Of a stretch of 64,000 nt of DNA, positions 1 through 7,902 are shown piece after piece. The translations under genes were made by a program, and so were the position numbers. Position 1 is the first letter of the stretch; every line of letters begins with the position of its first letter. The stretch spans positions 496,001 to 560,000 of the forward strand of contig JACJYA010000002.1 of assembly GCA_020636315.1 (NCBI GenBank), given 5' to 3'. Source of the stretch: Lewinellaceae bacterium. GTDB lineage: Bacteria > Bacteroidota > Bacteroidia > Chitinophagales > Saprospiraceae. A model generated the notes under the pieces. It did not search any database. It saw nothing but the letters and a program-made list of their open reading frames with translations, and was not told where the DNA came from.

Positions 1-198
1 CGGCCTGCGTTGCGGCCAGGCCCGAGGCGGGTTATGGCGAAAGACGATTGTACCCCCCGCAAAATCAGGGTGTGAAGTTTCGTTAGACCAGCCGTAGTAC
101 CAGATATAATCATGGTTTTGGGCTGCTCCCCAAAAGGAACAGCCCAGGAACCAGAACGAAAGGGCCCAAAATTTACTTTTGAAGCACAATTTTTTCAA
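1..198 (-). CDS. Secreted protein of unknown function, N-terminal part only (runs off the left edge)
   Basis: Reading the minus strand from a TTG codon at 198-196 gives an open frame of 66 codons to the window edge. The product starts MKKLCFKSKF, has a hydrophobic Trp/Phe-rich stretch and a likely cleavage site after WGAAQ, and continues with NHDYIWYYGW and an Asp/Phe/Gly/Gly segment. This looks like the start of the large secreted Bacteroidota proteins of unknown function that open with a short Tyr/Trp-rich motif. There is no in-frame ATG upstream, so TTG is my choice of start. It lies 63 bases downstream of the murF-alr stop on the same strand and may be co-transcribed with it. The function cannot be given from this fragment. 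Confidence 0.6.
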   Translation of the reverse strand, partial: MKKLCFKSKFWALSFWFLGCSFWGAAQNHDYIWYYGWSNETSHPDFAGGTIVFRHNPPRAWPQRRP

Positions 199-261
199 CT
201 TGCCGTCCGAATTTTTTATCCGAATGATATTTCTGGATTTCCTTCGTGAAAAAATTTCAAT

Positions 262-2730
262 TCACTCCTCCACATACACCCGGCGCACCCGTGGCGATAC
301 ACTCGTAAACACCTCATAGGGAATGGTGCCGATCGCCCCGGCCAGTTCTTCCGCGGTAGGCTCCTCGCCGAAGACTATCACCTCATCCCCCTCCATGGCC
401 TGCGGGATCTGCGTCACATCGATCATACACATATCCATACAGACATTGCCGACGATAGGTGCGCGCCGGCCGCGCACCAGCAGGCTGAACCGGCCGTTGC
501 CAGCCGCCCGTGGCAGCCCGTCGGCATAGCCGATGCTGACGGTGGCGATGCGGGAAGGCTTTTCGATGAGGCCGCTGCGCCCGTAACTTACCGTCTCGCC
601 GGGCAGCAGGTGTTTGATCTGAGAAATACGAGCCCGGAGCGTCAGCACAGTCCGAAGCTGCGCCTGCACCAGGCCCGTACCGTCGATACCATAGGTGCCG
701 ATGCCCAAACGCACCATCTCCATCTGGTATTCCGGAAAGCGAATGATGCCGCTGGAGTTGAGAATGTGCCGGGGAGGCCGGTAGCCCAGGGCATCCGCCA
801 GGCGTTCGTAAAGGGACTTAAAACGGGTGGCCTGTTCCCGGGTAAAGGCGTCGTGCTCGGGAGCTTCGCTGGCCGCCAGATGGGAGAATATGCTGCGCAC
901 CTCAAGGTGAGGATACTCACTCAGCAGGCCGATGGCCTCGTCCAGGTTGTCGGCATCGAAGCCGAGGCGGTGCATGCCGGTATCCAGCTTGAGGTGCACT
1001 GCCGGGCGGGCGCCCGCCTCACGGGTGAAGCGGGCAAAGCGGCGGAGCAGTTCGGGGCTGTATAGTTCCGGCTCCAGTTCGTAGCGAAGCATGCCGTCAA
1101 ATACGGCTTCCTCCGGGTTGAGCACCATGATAGGCAGGGTGATCCCTCCGGACCTCAGCTCGATGCCTTCATCAGCATAGGCCACCGCCAGGTAATCCAC
1201 TTTATGGAACTCCAGAGCTCGGGCTACCTCCAGGCTGCCGCTGCCATAGGCGGCGGCTTTGACCATCACCATCATCCTGGTGCCGGGCCGCAGCCATTGC
1301 TGGAAAACGCGGATGTTGTGGATGAGGGCGCTGAGGCCAACCTCCAGCTCCGTCTGATGGATCTTTCGGGACAGGCGGCGGGCGATGCGCTCGAAGGAAA
1401 ACGGGCGCGCGCCCTTGACCAGGATGGCCTCATCGTGGAAATCCTGGTGTTGCTGGGCCTCCAGAAAGGCATCGGTAGTGGAGAAAAAATGAGTTTCCAC
1501 TTCCGTTGGCAGAAAGCCCGCTATGGCAGGTATGTCTTTGCCAATACCGAATAACCGGTGGATGCCGGCATCCCGGATCAGGCCGGCAACTTTACGGTAT
1601 AGTTGGTCCGGAGGTTCCCCGCTCTGTAGAATATCGGACAGGATAAGCGTCCGGCGGGCATGGTGTTTCTGCCGGTGCAGGTAGGCCAGTGCGGCGGACA
1701 GGGCGGTGAGGTCCAGGTTGTAGCTGTCGTTGATGATGCTGCAGCTGTTGATGCCCACCCGTACCTCCAGGCGCATGGCCACCGGCTCCAGCAGGGGCAT
1801 CCTATCCTGAATAGTGCTCACCGGCAGCCCCAGATAGAGCAGCACCGCACAGCAGTGAATGGCGTTTTCCACCGATGCCTCATCGGTAAAGGGTATGCTG
1901 AAAGAAAACCCTGATGCTTTGTACTCCGCCTCGATGAGGCTGCTCTCCCCCTGGTTTAAAATGTTCTTTATCCGAAGGGAGGCCTCTCCTCTGCGCGACC
2001 AACTGAAGGTGGGCTTGCCGAGTGCCTCGACAGCCCGGGCCACCCGCTCGTCGTCGCGGCAGTATATTATGGTATCGGCATATTTGAAGAGCCGCAGTTT
2101 CTGATCGATCTTTTCCTCTATGGAAGGGAACCCTTCCTTATGCGCCTGCCCGATGTTGGTAAACAACCCAATGGTGCAGCGAATAACCGGCGCCAGTTTC
2201 TCCATCTCCCCCATGCGCGAGATACCCGCTTCAAAAATGCCCAGCTGATGCTCCGGCTTCAGCTGCCAGACAGACAGCGGAACGCCCACCTGGGAATTGA
2301 AGCTCTTCGGGCTGCGCACTATGCGAAAATCGGGATGCAGCAGTTGGAAGAGCCATTCTTTGACAATGGTCTTGCCGTTGCTGCCGGTAATGCCGATCAC
2401 TGGCAAATCGAACAGCTTTCGGTGGTGGGCCGCCAGCTCTTGCAGGCACCACACCGTGCTGTCGCATAGCCACACGTTGGCTTCCGGTAAAAGCGACAAG
2501 TCAACTGCTTTGGAGACGACAAAATGGCGAACGCCCTTTTCGTACAAGGCCTGTATATAATCGTGCCCGTCGTGATGCGGGCCCTGGATGGCAAAAAAGA
2601 CGGAAGTTTCCGGAGCCTGCAGCTGGCGGGAATCCAGCAAGAGATGGGAAATGCTCCCGGGTTTACCCCATTGGAGGCGGCGGGCGCCGATGGCGAGCTG
2701 CAATTGTTCGGTAGTGTAAGCCTGGTGCAT
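262..2730 (-). CDS. murF-alr: MurF-Alr fusion: UDP-MurNAc-tripeptide--D-Ala-D-Ala ligase joined to alanine racemase
   Basis: The 822-residue cytoplasmic protein carries two peptidoglycan-precursor activities. Residues 1 to about 450 are a Mur ligase: an N-terminal substrate-binding domain, then the ATP-binding loop GITGSNGKT (loop Lys at about 120), then central and C-terminal domains. Residues from about 455 are an alanine racemase: the PLP-binding Lys is K491 in VKAAAYG, the second catalytic base is Y735 in IGYADG, and the VGNVCMDM block follows. The racemase makes D-Ala and MurF adds D-Ala-D-Ala to the UDP-muramyl tripeptide, so the fusion joins consecutive steps. This fusion is known in Bacteroidota. 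Both active sites look intact, although the racemase loop reads AAAYG where ADAYG is more usual. It starts at ATG 2730. Confidence 0.95.
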   Translation of the reverse strand: MHQAYTTEQLQLAIGARRLQWGKPGSISHLLLDSRQLQAPETSVFFAIQGPHHDGHDYIQALYEKGVRHFVVSKAVDLSLLPEANVWLCDSTVWCLQELAAHHRKLFDLPVIGITGSNGKTIVKEWLFQLLHPDFRIVRSPKSFNSQVGVPLSVWQLKPEHQLGIFEAGISRMGEMEKLAPVIRCTIGLFTNIGQAHKEGFPSIEEKIDQKLRLFKYADTIIYCRDDERVARAVEALGKPTFSWSRRGEASLRIKNILNQGESSLIEAEYKASGFSFSIPFTDEASVENAIHCCAVLLYLGLPVSTIQDRMPLLEPVAMRLEVRVGINSCSIINDSYNLDLTALSAALAYLHRQKHHARRTLILSDILQSGEPPDQLYRKVAGLIRDAGIHRLFGIGKDIPAIAGFLPTEVETHFFSTTDAFLEAQQHQDFHDEAILVKGARPFSFERIARRLSRKIHQTELEVGLSALIHNIRVFQQWLRPGTRMMVMVKAAAYGSGSLEVARALEFHKVDYLAVAYADEGIELRSGGITLPIMVLNPEEAVFDGMLRYELEPELYSPELLRRFARFTREAGARPAVHLKLDTGMHRLGFDADNLDEAIGLLSEYPHLEVRSIFSHLAASEAPEHDAFTREQATRFKSLYERLADALGYRPPRHILNSSGIIRFPEYQMEMVRLGIGTYGIDGTGLVQAQLRTVLTLRARISQIKHLLPGETVSYGRSGLIEKPSRIATVSIGYADGLPRAAGNGRFSLLVRGRRAPIVGNVCMDMCMIDVTQIPQAMEGDEVIVFGEEPTAEELAGAIGTIPYEVFTSVSPRVRRVYVEE

Positions 2731-2783
2731 TGGGGAAGTGGGGATTGCTATGTTGTTATATTGCTATATTGCTATATTGTTAT

Positions 2784-3025
2784 GCGAATCCAGAGCTAAA
2801 ACGTCCTGTAGGGACGACATATCGGAAGACGTGGCCCCGAGTTAGGGACGACCCGTGCCGTAGGTACGGGACATAGCGATCAGGCCAACGCCGATGTGCC
2901 GTACCTACGGCACGGAGGTTCATTTTTCACCATTTTTTTACCGATATTTTGTACCTAACGGCACAATATCTAAGTATCCGGCCGGCGCCGGTAGTCAAAT
3001 CGCCCCCATTTAGCTCTGGATTCGC
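2784..3025. mobile_element. MITE-like element with 17-bp perfect terminal inverted repeats
   Basis: The left end GCGAATCCAGAGCTAAA (2784-2800) is matched exactly in inverted form by 3009-3025. Both ends are flanked by the direct repeat ATATTGTTAT (2774-2783 and 3026-3035), which looks like a 10-bp target duplication. The surrounding DNA is itself repetitive (ATATTGCT units), so the exact duplication length is uncertain. Inside, CGTGCCGTAGGTACGG at 2854-2869 pairs perfectly with 2899-2914, giving a 16-bp stem. There is no open frame, so the element would need a transposase from elsewhere. Confidence 0.75.
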
Positions 3026-3115
3026 ATATTGTTATATGGCTGTATAGTTGTTGCCATTCTACAAGATAATCAGCCTAACTCACAGGTGGTTTTCTTCTAA
3101 AATTTAAGCCAATCG

Positions 3116-3250
3116 GGGACTGTTCATAGTTCATGGGTTCATGGTTCCCTCGAAACCAGGGAGTGTTCATAGTTCCTCGTTCCTGGGTTCCTTGTTACTC
3201 TGGAAACCAGCGGGTTAGTCTTATGAGGACACACTTATTTGAACTATCCC
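3116..3250 (+). repeat. Dispersed ~87-bp repeat, copy A (5' part duplicated)
   Basis: This copy has the start GGACTGTTCATAGTTC, the middle TGGAAACCAGCGGGTTAG and the end GGACACACTTATTTGAACTAT, all of which recur at 31375-31464 and 53186-53272. The first part is present twice here (3117 onward and again from about 3161). It lies just downstream of the purD stop. Confidence 0.7.
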
Positions 3251-3394
3251 TGTAAACAATTCAACTATTAAGTTAGGTGGACACAATTAGGTTAACAATA
3301 CAGTCATATAACAATTCAACAATTATCCAAAGAGCAGTGTCCATTACGCTCCGCATTCAAAGAAGGCCATGTTAAACTACAATTGTCCAGATAC

Positions 3395-4663
3395 TTACAA
3401 GTCAAACCCAATGTCCCTGCGGTAATACTTACCTTTGAACTGTACCTTCTCCGCATTCTCCAGCGAAGTGGCAACGGCAGCTTTAATGTCTGCCCCATAG
3501 GAAGTGAGTGCGATAACGCGGCCGCCATTGGTCTTCACCACGCCTTCTTCCAGTTTGGTGCCGGCGTGAAAGGGGATGCTTCCCTCCACCGCATCCAGCC
3601 CGGTGATGGTTTTGCCCTTTTCGTAGGCTTCCGGGTAGCCGCCGGATACCAGGATGACGGTTGCGGCGGCACGGGGGTCTTCGATCAGCTGGATTTCGTC
3701 GAGGGTTGATTTTTCAGCGGCGAGCATGAGCTCGACCAGGTCGGACTGCAGGCGGGGGAAGACCACCTCAGTTTCCGGGTCTCCCATCCGGCAGTTGTAT
3801 TCGATAACGAAAGGGTTATTCCCCACTTTGATCAGGCCGAAAAAGATGAACCCGACGTAAGGAGCGCCGATCTCCTCAAGGCCGGTAAGCGTGGGGCTGA
3901 TGATCCAGTTCTCCACTTTTAGCATCAGGTTCTCATCGACGAAAGACACCGGAGATACCGATCCCATGCCTCCCGTATTCAGGCCGGTGTCTCCTTCCCC
4001 GATGCGCTTGTAATCTTTGGCGATCGGCAGCACCTTGTATTGCTTGCCATTGGTGATGACAAAAACGGAAAATTCTATGCCATCCAGAAATTCTTCCACC
4101 ACCACCGTTGCGCTGGCGTCTCCGAATTTCCCGGAAAGCATGGCCCGAAGTTCATCCTTTGCTTCCTCAACGGACTGGCAGATGAGCACCCCCTTGCCGG
4201 CCGCCAGCCCATCCGCTTTAAGGACGATGGGAGTAGGTTGTTGTTCGAGGTAGGCCAGGCCTTCATCCAGCGTATCGGAATTAAATTCTGCATAGGCAGC
4301 GGTGGGAATATCCCGTTCCATCATAAATTTTTTGGCGAAAGCCTTACTCCCCTCCAGTTGCGCCCCTCTCTTTGAAGGCCCGATGATGTGGATGTCTTTG
4401 AGCTCCTCGTGTTCCTTGAAATAATCGTATATGCCTCGCACCAGGGGTTCTTCCGGCCCGACGACGAGCAACTCGATCTTTTCCTGCCGGGCGAACTTAC
4501 CCACGGCTTCAAAGTCATTGGGGTTGAGAGGTACATTCGTGCCAAGGGCTGCCGTACCGGCATTGCCGGGGGCAATATACAGCGCTTCACAGAGCGGGCT
4601 TTGCTTCATTTTCCAGGCAAAAGCGTGTTCACGGCCGCCGCCGCCGAGCAGGAGGATCTTCAT
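3395..4663 (-). CDS. purD: Phosphoribosylamine--glycine ligase (GARS)
   Basis: This enzyme joins glycine to phosphoribosylamine with ATP, the second step of purine synthesis, in the cytoplasm. The N-terminus MKILLLGGGGREHA is the family signature. An ATP-grasp domain follows (KADGLAAGKGV, VVEEFLDG), then NTGGMGSVSP and FIEYNCRMGDPETEV-like metal and substrate blocks. The length of about 422 residues is normal. Three start codons lie in a row (GTG 4669, ATG 4666, ATG 4663); I chose the last because it gives the family's usual N-terminus. No other pur gene is in the window. It is downstream of the regulator at 4790-7636 on the same strand, with a 120-base gap. Confidence 0.96.
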   Translation of the reverse strand: MKILLLGGGGREHAFAWKMKQSPLCEALYIAPGNAGTAALGTNVPLNPNDFEAVGKFARQEKIELLVVGPEEPLVRGIYDYFKEHEELKDIHIIGPSKRGAQLEGSKAFAKKFMMERDIPTAAYAEFNSDTLDEGLAYLEQQPTPIVLKADGLAAGKGVLICQSVEEAKDELRAMLSGKFGDASATVVVEEFLDGIEFSVFVITNGKQYKVLPIAKDYKRIGEGDTGLNTGGMGSVSPVSFVDENLMLKVENWIISPTLTGLEEIGAPYVGFIFFGLIKVGNNPFVIEYNCRMGDPETEVVFPRLQSDLVELMLAAEKSTLDEIQLIEDPRAAATVILVSGGYPEAYEKGKTITGLDAVEGSIPFHAGTKLEEGVVKTNGGRVIALTSYGADIKAAVATSLENAEKVQFKGKYYRRDIGFDL

Positions 4664-4789
4664 CATCACTGAGGTTTTTGCTTACTCTGCAAAGATGGGA
4701 AAAATTGTGGAGAGTTGAGGGGAGGAGGAAAGGCGGCGGGGAGCAGGAAAGAGGAAAAGGCATTTTATTATTCTGCTATTGGCGGTTAA

Positions 4790-7636
4790 TTAAAACTCCA
4801 AAATAAACTTCGACAGGTTCTGCCCTCGGTCCAGGCCCAGTTTTTTGCGCAGGCGGTAGCGCGCCACCTCTACTCCCCGGACAGAAATACCCAGCAGGTT
4901 GGTGATTTCCTTGGTATTCAGATTGAGCCGTAAGAAAGCACAGAGTTTTTGTTCATTGGGAGAAAGGTCCGGATATTCATTTCTCAACCGGGCCAGAAAA
5001 TCACCATGTACCTGATCAAAATGGTATTCAAACTGCTCCCAGTCCTCCTGCAATTTCAGGGTGGTATCTATTTCTCTCACTATTTTTTCCAGGGCTCGCT
5101 TCGTTTCCCGGTTCTTGTCCCTTTGTTTTACTTCCTGCAATTCTTCTTTTATGCCTTCGATAAATTCATTCTTTACCACCAGATTCATGGTTGAAGCAGC
5201 CAACAGGTTGCTGACGTGCTGCAATTCGCTTTGCATTTTTTCTTCTTTCAACTGCAGCACTTCCTGCTCTTTTTGTCGTTCTACCTCGGCCAGTTTCTGC
5301 TGTTCTTTTTCCAGCTGAAGCTGGCTGTCCTCCTCGATCTTCCTGGCTTTTTTCTTATACCGGCGTTTTTGAAGCCTGAAACCAAAGAACAGGCCTCCCA
5401 TCACCACCAAAACATATAAGGCCAAGGCCAGAGGGCTCCTGTAAAACGGTGGTTTAACGGTTAAATACAACGTATGGCCGGTTATTATTTCGCCGAGATA
5501 ATTTCGGGTTTGCACCTTGAATTCATATTCGCCATCCTTAAGGTTGGTGTATTCTTTGGTTGAGGAAGTAGTCCAGTCTCCGAAATCTTCGTCAAGGCCC
5601 TTCAAAAAATAACGGAACTGCTGGTTCCCCAGGCCATTGAACTGAAAGGATTCCACATCGATTTTTAAAACTTTTGCCCCCGGGGCAACCTCCAGGCGTT
5701 CAATATCCGGTTTTACTTCAAATGGTTTGCGAGCGTACAGGGCCCTGTTCTGGGTAACGCTGAAGACCCGGCTGACCACCAATGGTTTTTCCACTTTCGC
5801 AGGCACCTCCAGTGCCGGGTCATAGTGAATAAAACCCTCATTAGCGGAAAAAAAGACCCCATGGCTTGTATTCATTGAGGCCTGCAGCAGGTCATTGTTC
5901 ATATAATAACGAAACTGATACAAGGAAGAAGGCCGGAAGACGTAGTTATTGGCGCTGACCTGCCTGAAAAGCGCCACGACGTTTTCCGCTACCACGTGAA
6001 CATTATTTTTCTGGTCCTGCGCCAGCAGGTAAACCGGTTGCTCGCCGATATGGGCGGAAAAGACCTCGGCTTTCCGAACGGAATTATTGATCGCGTCCAG
6101 TTGATACAACCCTGAATTGGTGGCCAGATACAGGCCATTGCCCACGCGGCTCAGGATAATTTGCTCTTTAACCGGGAAGTCGAGGCTCTCAGAGATGTTT
6201 TTCACCGATACCCGGGCCAGGCCTTCGGAGAGGGACAACTGGTACAGGCCCTTGTAGTACTGTCCGACCCAGATTCGCCCTGACTGGTCCTCTTCAAAAA
6301 AACGGCTTGAGGCGCTAAACCCGCTGATCTTTCGTACCGCCTGCAACTCCTGGTTGTCAGCAATCCTGAAAAGGTACAGGCCGGAATAAGTGCCGCCGAT
6401 CACAAATTCAGGCCGCAGCCGCAGTTGTTTTACCTGCCATAACCCATCCGTATTGGCTATGCGCCTGGCCCGGCCACCTTCCAGAAGGAACAATCCCGTG
6501 TGGTGCCCTGCATAAAGTTTTCCGGCTATTTCCTGCATGCCGTACGCCGGCCCTTCGGTTCCCGGAAGAAATTTGCTTTGAGAGGCATTCCTGTCCAGAA
6601 AATAAATTCCGTTCGAGGTGGTGAAATACATGCCATCCGCTGTTTCAAAAGCTTCGTAGCCGCTTCCCTGAATGTTTATTTCCCGGTTCATGAAGCGCAT
6701 CGGGGAATTGATATGTATGAGGGCGATCCCGTTTTGCATTCCTACCCACAGGTTGCCGAAATAATCCTGGAAAGAGCGCAAACAAGCATTGGATTCCAGT
6801 CCATCCTCTGTGGTTATGTTTTCTAACCACCCTTCCTGTAAATCGTACAGGAACAATCCCGACGTTTGGGTGGCAATCGCCAGGCGCGTATCGGATAATT
6901 GCAGTACGTGATTGACAAACGTTCCCCGCAGGGCCTGGCTGAGGGCGTCGTACCTGCGGCTGGCGCCAAAAGGCGTGATCAATTCAATCTGGCCGGAATT
7001 GTAGATCAGTAAAAACCCTTCATCCTGAGGTATTACGCCGGCAATCACCTCCCCGGTATGGCTTTGCGGATAGGTAGAAACCAGCTTCGGCCCTTCTATC
7101 TCAAACAGTTGGCCTTGCTGGCTCTGGGTAAAAATTTTTCCATTAGCCATGAACGACCGCTCAAAGCCACCTTTGTGTTCGATCACGCTAACCGACCGCC
7201 CATCATACAGGTAAATTCCCTGAAAAGTGCAGAAGTAAACATTGGAATTGACCAGAAAAACATCCCAGACCTCATCGAAATCTCTGAAGCCCGGGGGGAT
7301 TTTATCGATTAGAGATACGTACTGCCAGTCGCCTTCAAAGTAGCCAAATTCGCCCTGAGAGCCTACATATAAACGGTTCGCATTTTCATCGAACGCCAGT
7401 GACCTTTTCTTTTTGCCGGTTTTGAAATCATGCCTCTGCCATGCATTCCCGTTGAAGGAAAGAACGCCCAGGTTATTGGCCACAAAAATGGACATATCCC
7501 TGTTTTGAGCAAAATCAATATTCTGAATACCGGCCTTGTATTCCGCAGGTGTGAAATTCCGAATAGGATACTTGCCGGAAAAAGCCCGTGCCTGATGCCC
7601 GGACACCAGGAGCGCCAGGAACAAAATGTATCTCAT
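4790..7636 (-). CDS. Membrane-spanning beta-propeller / Y_Y_Y sensor with LuxR-type DNA-binding domain
   Basis: The 948-residue protein has a signal peptide (about 1-18), a long region of propeller-like repeats (to about 620) with recurring Gly-Leu-Tyr strands, and a Y_Y_Y domain (about 640-720, YFLKGLDEDF...YTNLKDGEYEF). One membrane segment follows at about 732-752, then a Lys/Glu-rich coiled coil (about 755-860). The C-terminal helix-turn-helix (about 891-948) contains LSPNEQKLCAFLRL and NLLGISVRGVEVARYRLRKKLGL. It has no histidine-kinase or receiver domain, so it should bind DNA directly from the inner membrane after sensing a periplasmic ligand. It is divergent from the beta-glucan genes (266-base shared gap), so control of that locus is likely but inferred. 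Confidence 0.85.
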   Translation of the reverse strand: MRYILFLALLVSGHQARAFSGKYPIRNFTPAEYKAGIQNIDFAQNRDMSIFVANNLGVLSFNGNAWQRHDFKTGKKKRSLAFDENANRLYVGSQGEFGYFEGDWQYVSLIDKIPPGFRDFDEVWDVFLVNSNVYFCTFQGIYLYDGRSVSVIEHKGGFERSFMANGKIFTQSQQGQLFEIEGPKLVSTYPQSHTGEVIAGVIPQDEGFLLIYNSGQIELITPFGASRRYDALSQALRGTFVNHVLQLSDTRLAIATQTSGLFLYDLQEGWLENITTEDGLESNACLRSFQDYFGNLWVGMQNGIALIHINSPMRFMNREINIQGSGYEAFETADGMYFTTSNGIYFLDRNASQSKFLPGTEGPAYGMQEIAGKLYAGHHTGLFLLEGGRARRIANTDGLWQVKQLRLRPEFVIGGTYSGLYLFRIADNQELQAVRKISGFSASSRFFEEDQSGRIWVGQYYKGLYQLSLSEGLARVSVKNISESLDFPVKEQIILSRVGNGLYLATNSGLYQLDAINNSVRKAEVFSAHIGEQPVYLLAQDQKNNVHVVAENVVALFRQVSANNYVFRPSSLYQFRYYMNNDLLQASMNTSHGVFFSANEGFIHYDPALEVPAKVEKPLVVSRVFSVTQNRALYARKPFEVKPDIERLEVAPGAKVLKIDVESFQFNGLGNQQFRYFLKGLDEDFGDWTTSSTKEYTNLKDGEYEFKVQTRNYLGEIITGHTLYLTVKPPFYRSPLALALYVLVVMGGLFFGFRLQKRRYKKKARKIEEDSQLQLEKEQQKLAEVERQKEQEVLQLKEEKMQSELQHVSNLLAASTMNLVVKNEFIEGIKEELQEVKQRDKNRETKRALEKIVREIDTTLKLQEDWEQFEYHFDQVHGDFLARLRNEYPDLSPNEQKLCAFLRLNLNTKEITNLLGISVRGVEVARYRLRKKLGLDRGQNLSKFILEF

Positions 7637-7793
7637 GGTGTATTCAAATTAGTACACGTGCAAATTTCCAATCAACTAAGTTAGCTAATTATCAAATAGT
7701 TACAACTTTTTTGTTTGTTTTTGACGTAATAATTTTTGCAGATGACGAAAGAATTGACGAGGTATTTTTTTATTTTTAAGGATAAAATAGTAC

Positions 7794-7801
7794 TACATTT
7801 G
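7794..7801 (+). promoter_or_regulatory. Possible Bacteroidota -7 box ahead of the glucan locus
   Basis: TACATTTG matches the Bacteroidota sigma-A -7 consensus TAnnTTTG and lies about 100 bases before the start at 7903. I did not find a TTG at the usual -33 spacing, so this is a weak candidate. The whole gap 7637-7902 is AT-rich and must hold the divergent promoters. Confidence 0.3.
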
Positions 7802-7902
7802 GTTAAAATAGGATCACAAGGAGGTGCGAAAACACGCCTTCACCCTGACCTACACGAGCGTATCTTAAAAAATCAGACGTCAAGTCTATAAACCAGGACA
7901 AA

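Larger units (their letters stand above)
2731..3394. other. Gene-free gap between purD and murF-alr
   Basis: I see no protein gene in these 664 bases. The segment starts with an AT-rich tract of short repeats built on the unit ATATTGCT (about 2745-2783). It then holds a MITE-like element (2784-3025) and one rearranged copy of an ~87-bp dispersed repeat (3116-3250). The remaining 140 bases before purD contain several copies of ACAATTCAAC and related words, with no clear hairpin or promoter. Confidence 0.7.
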
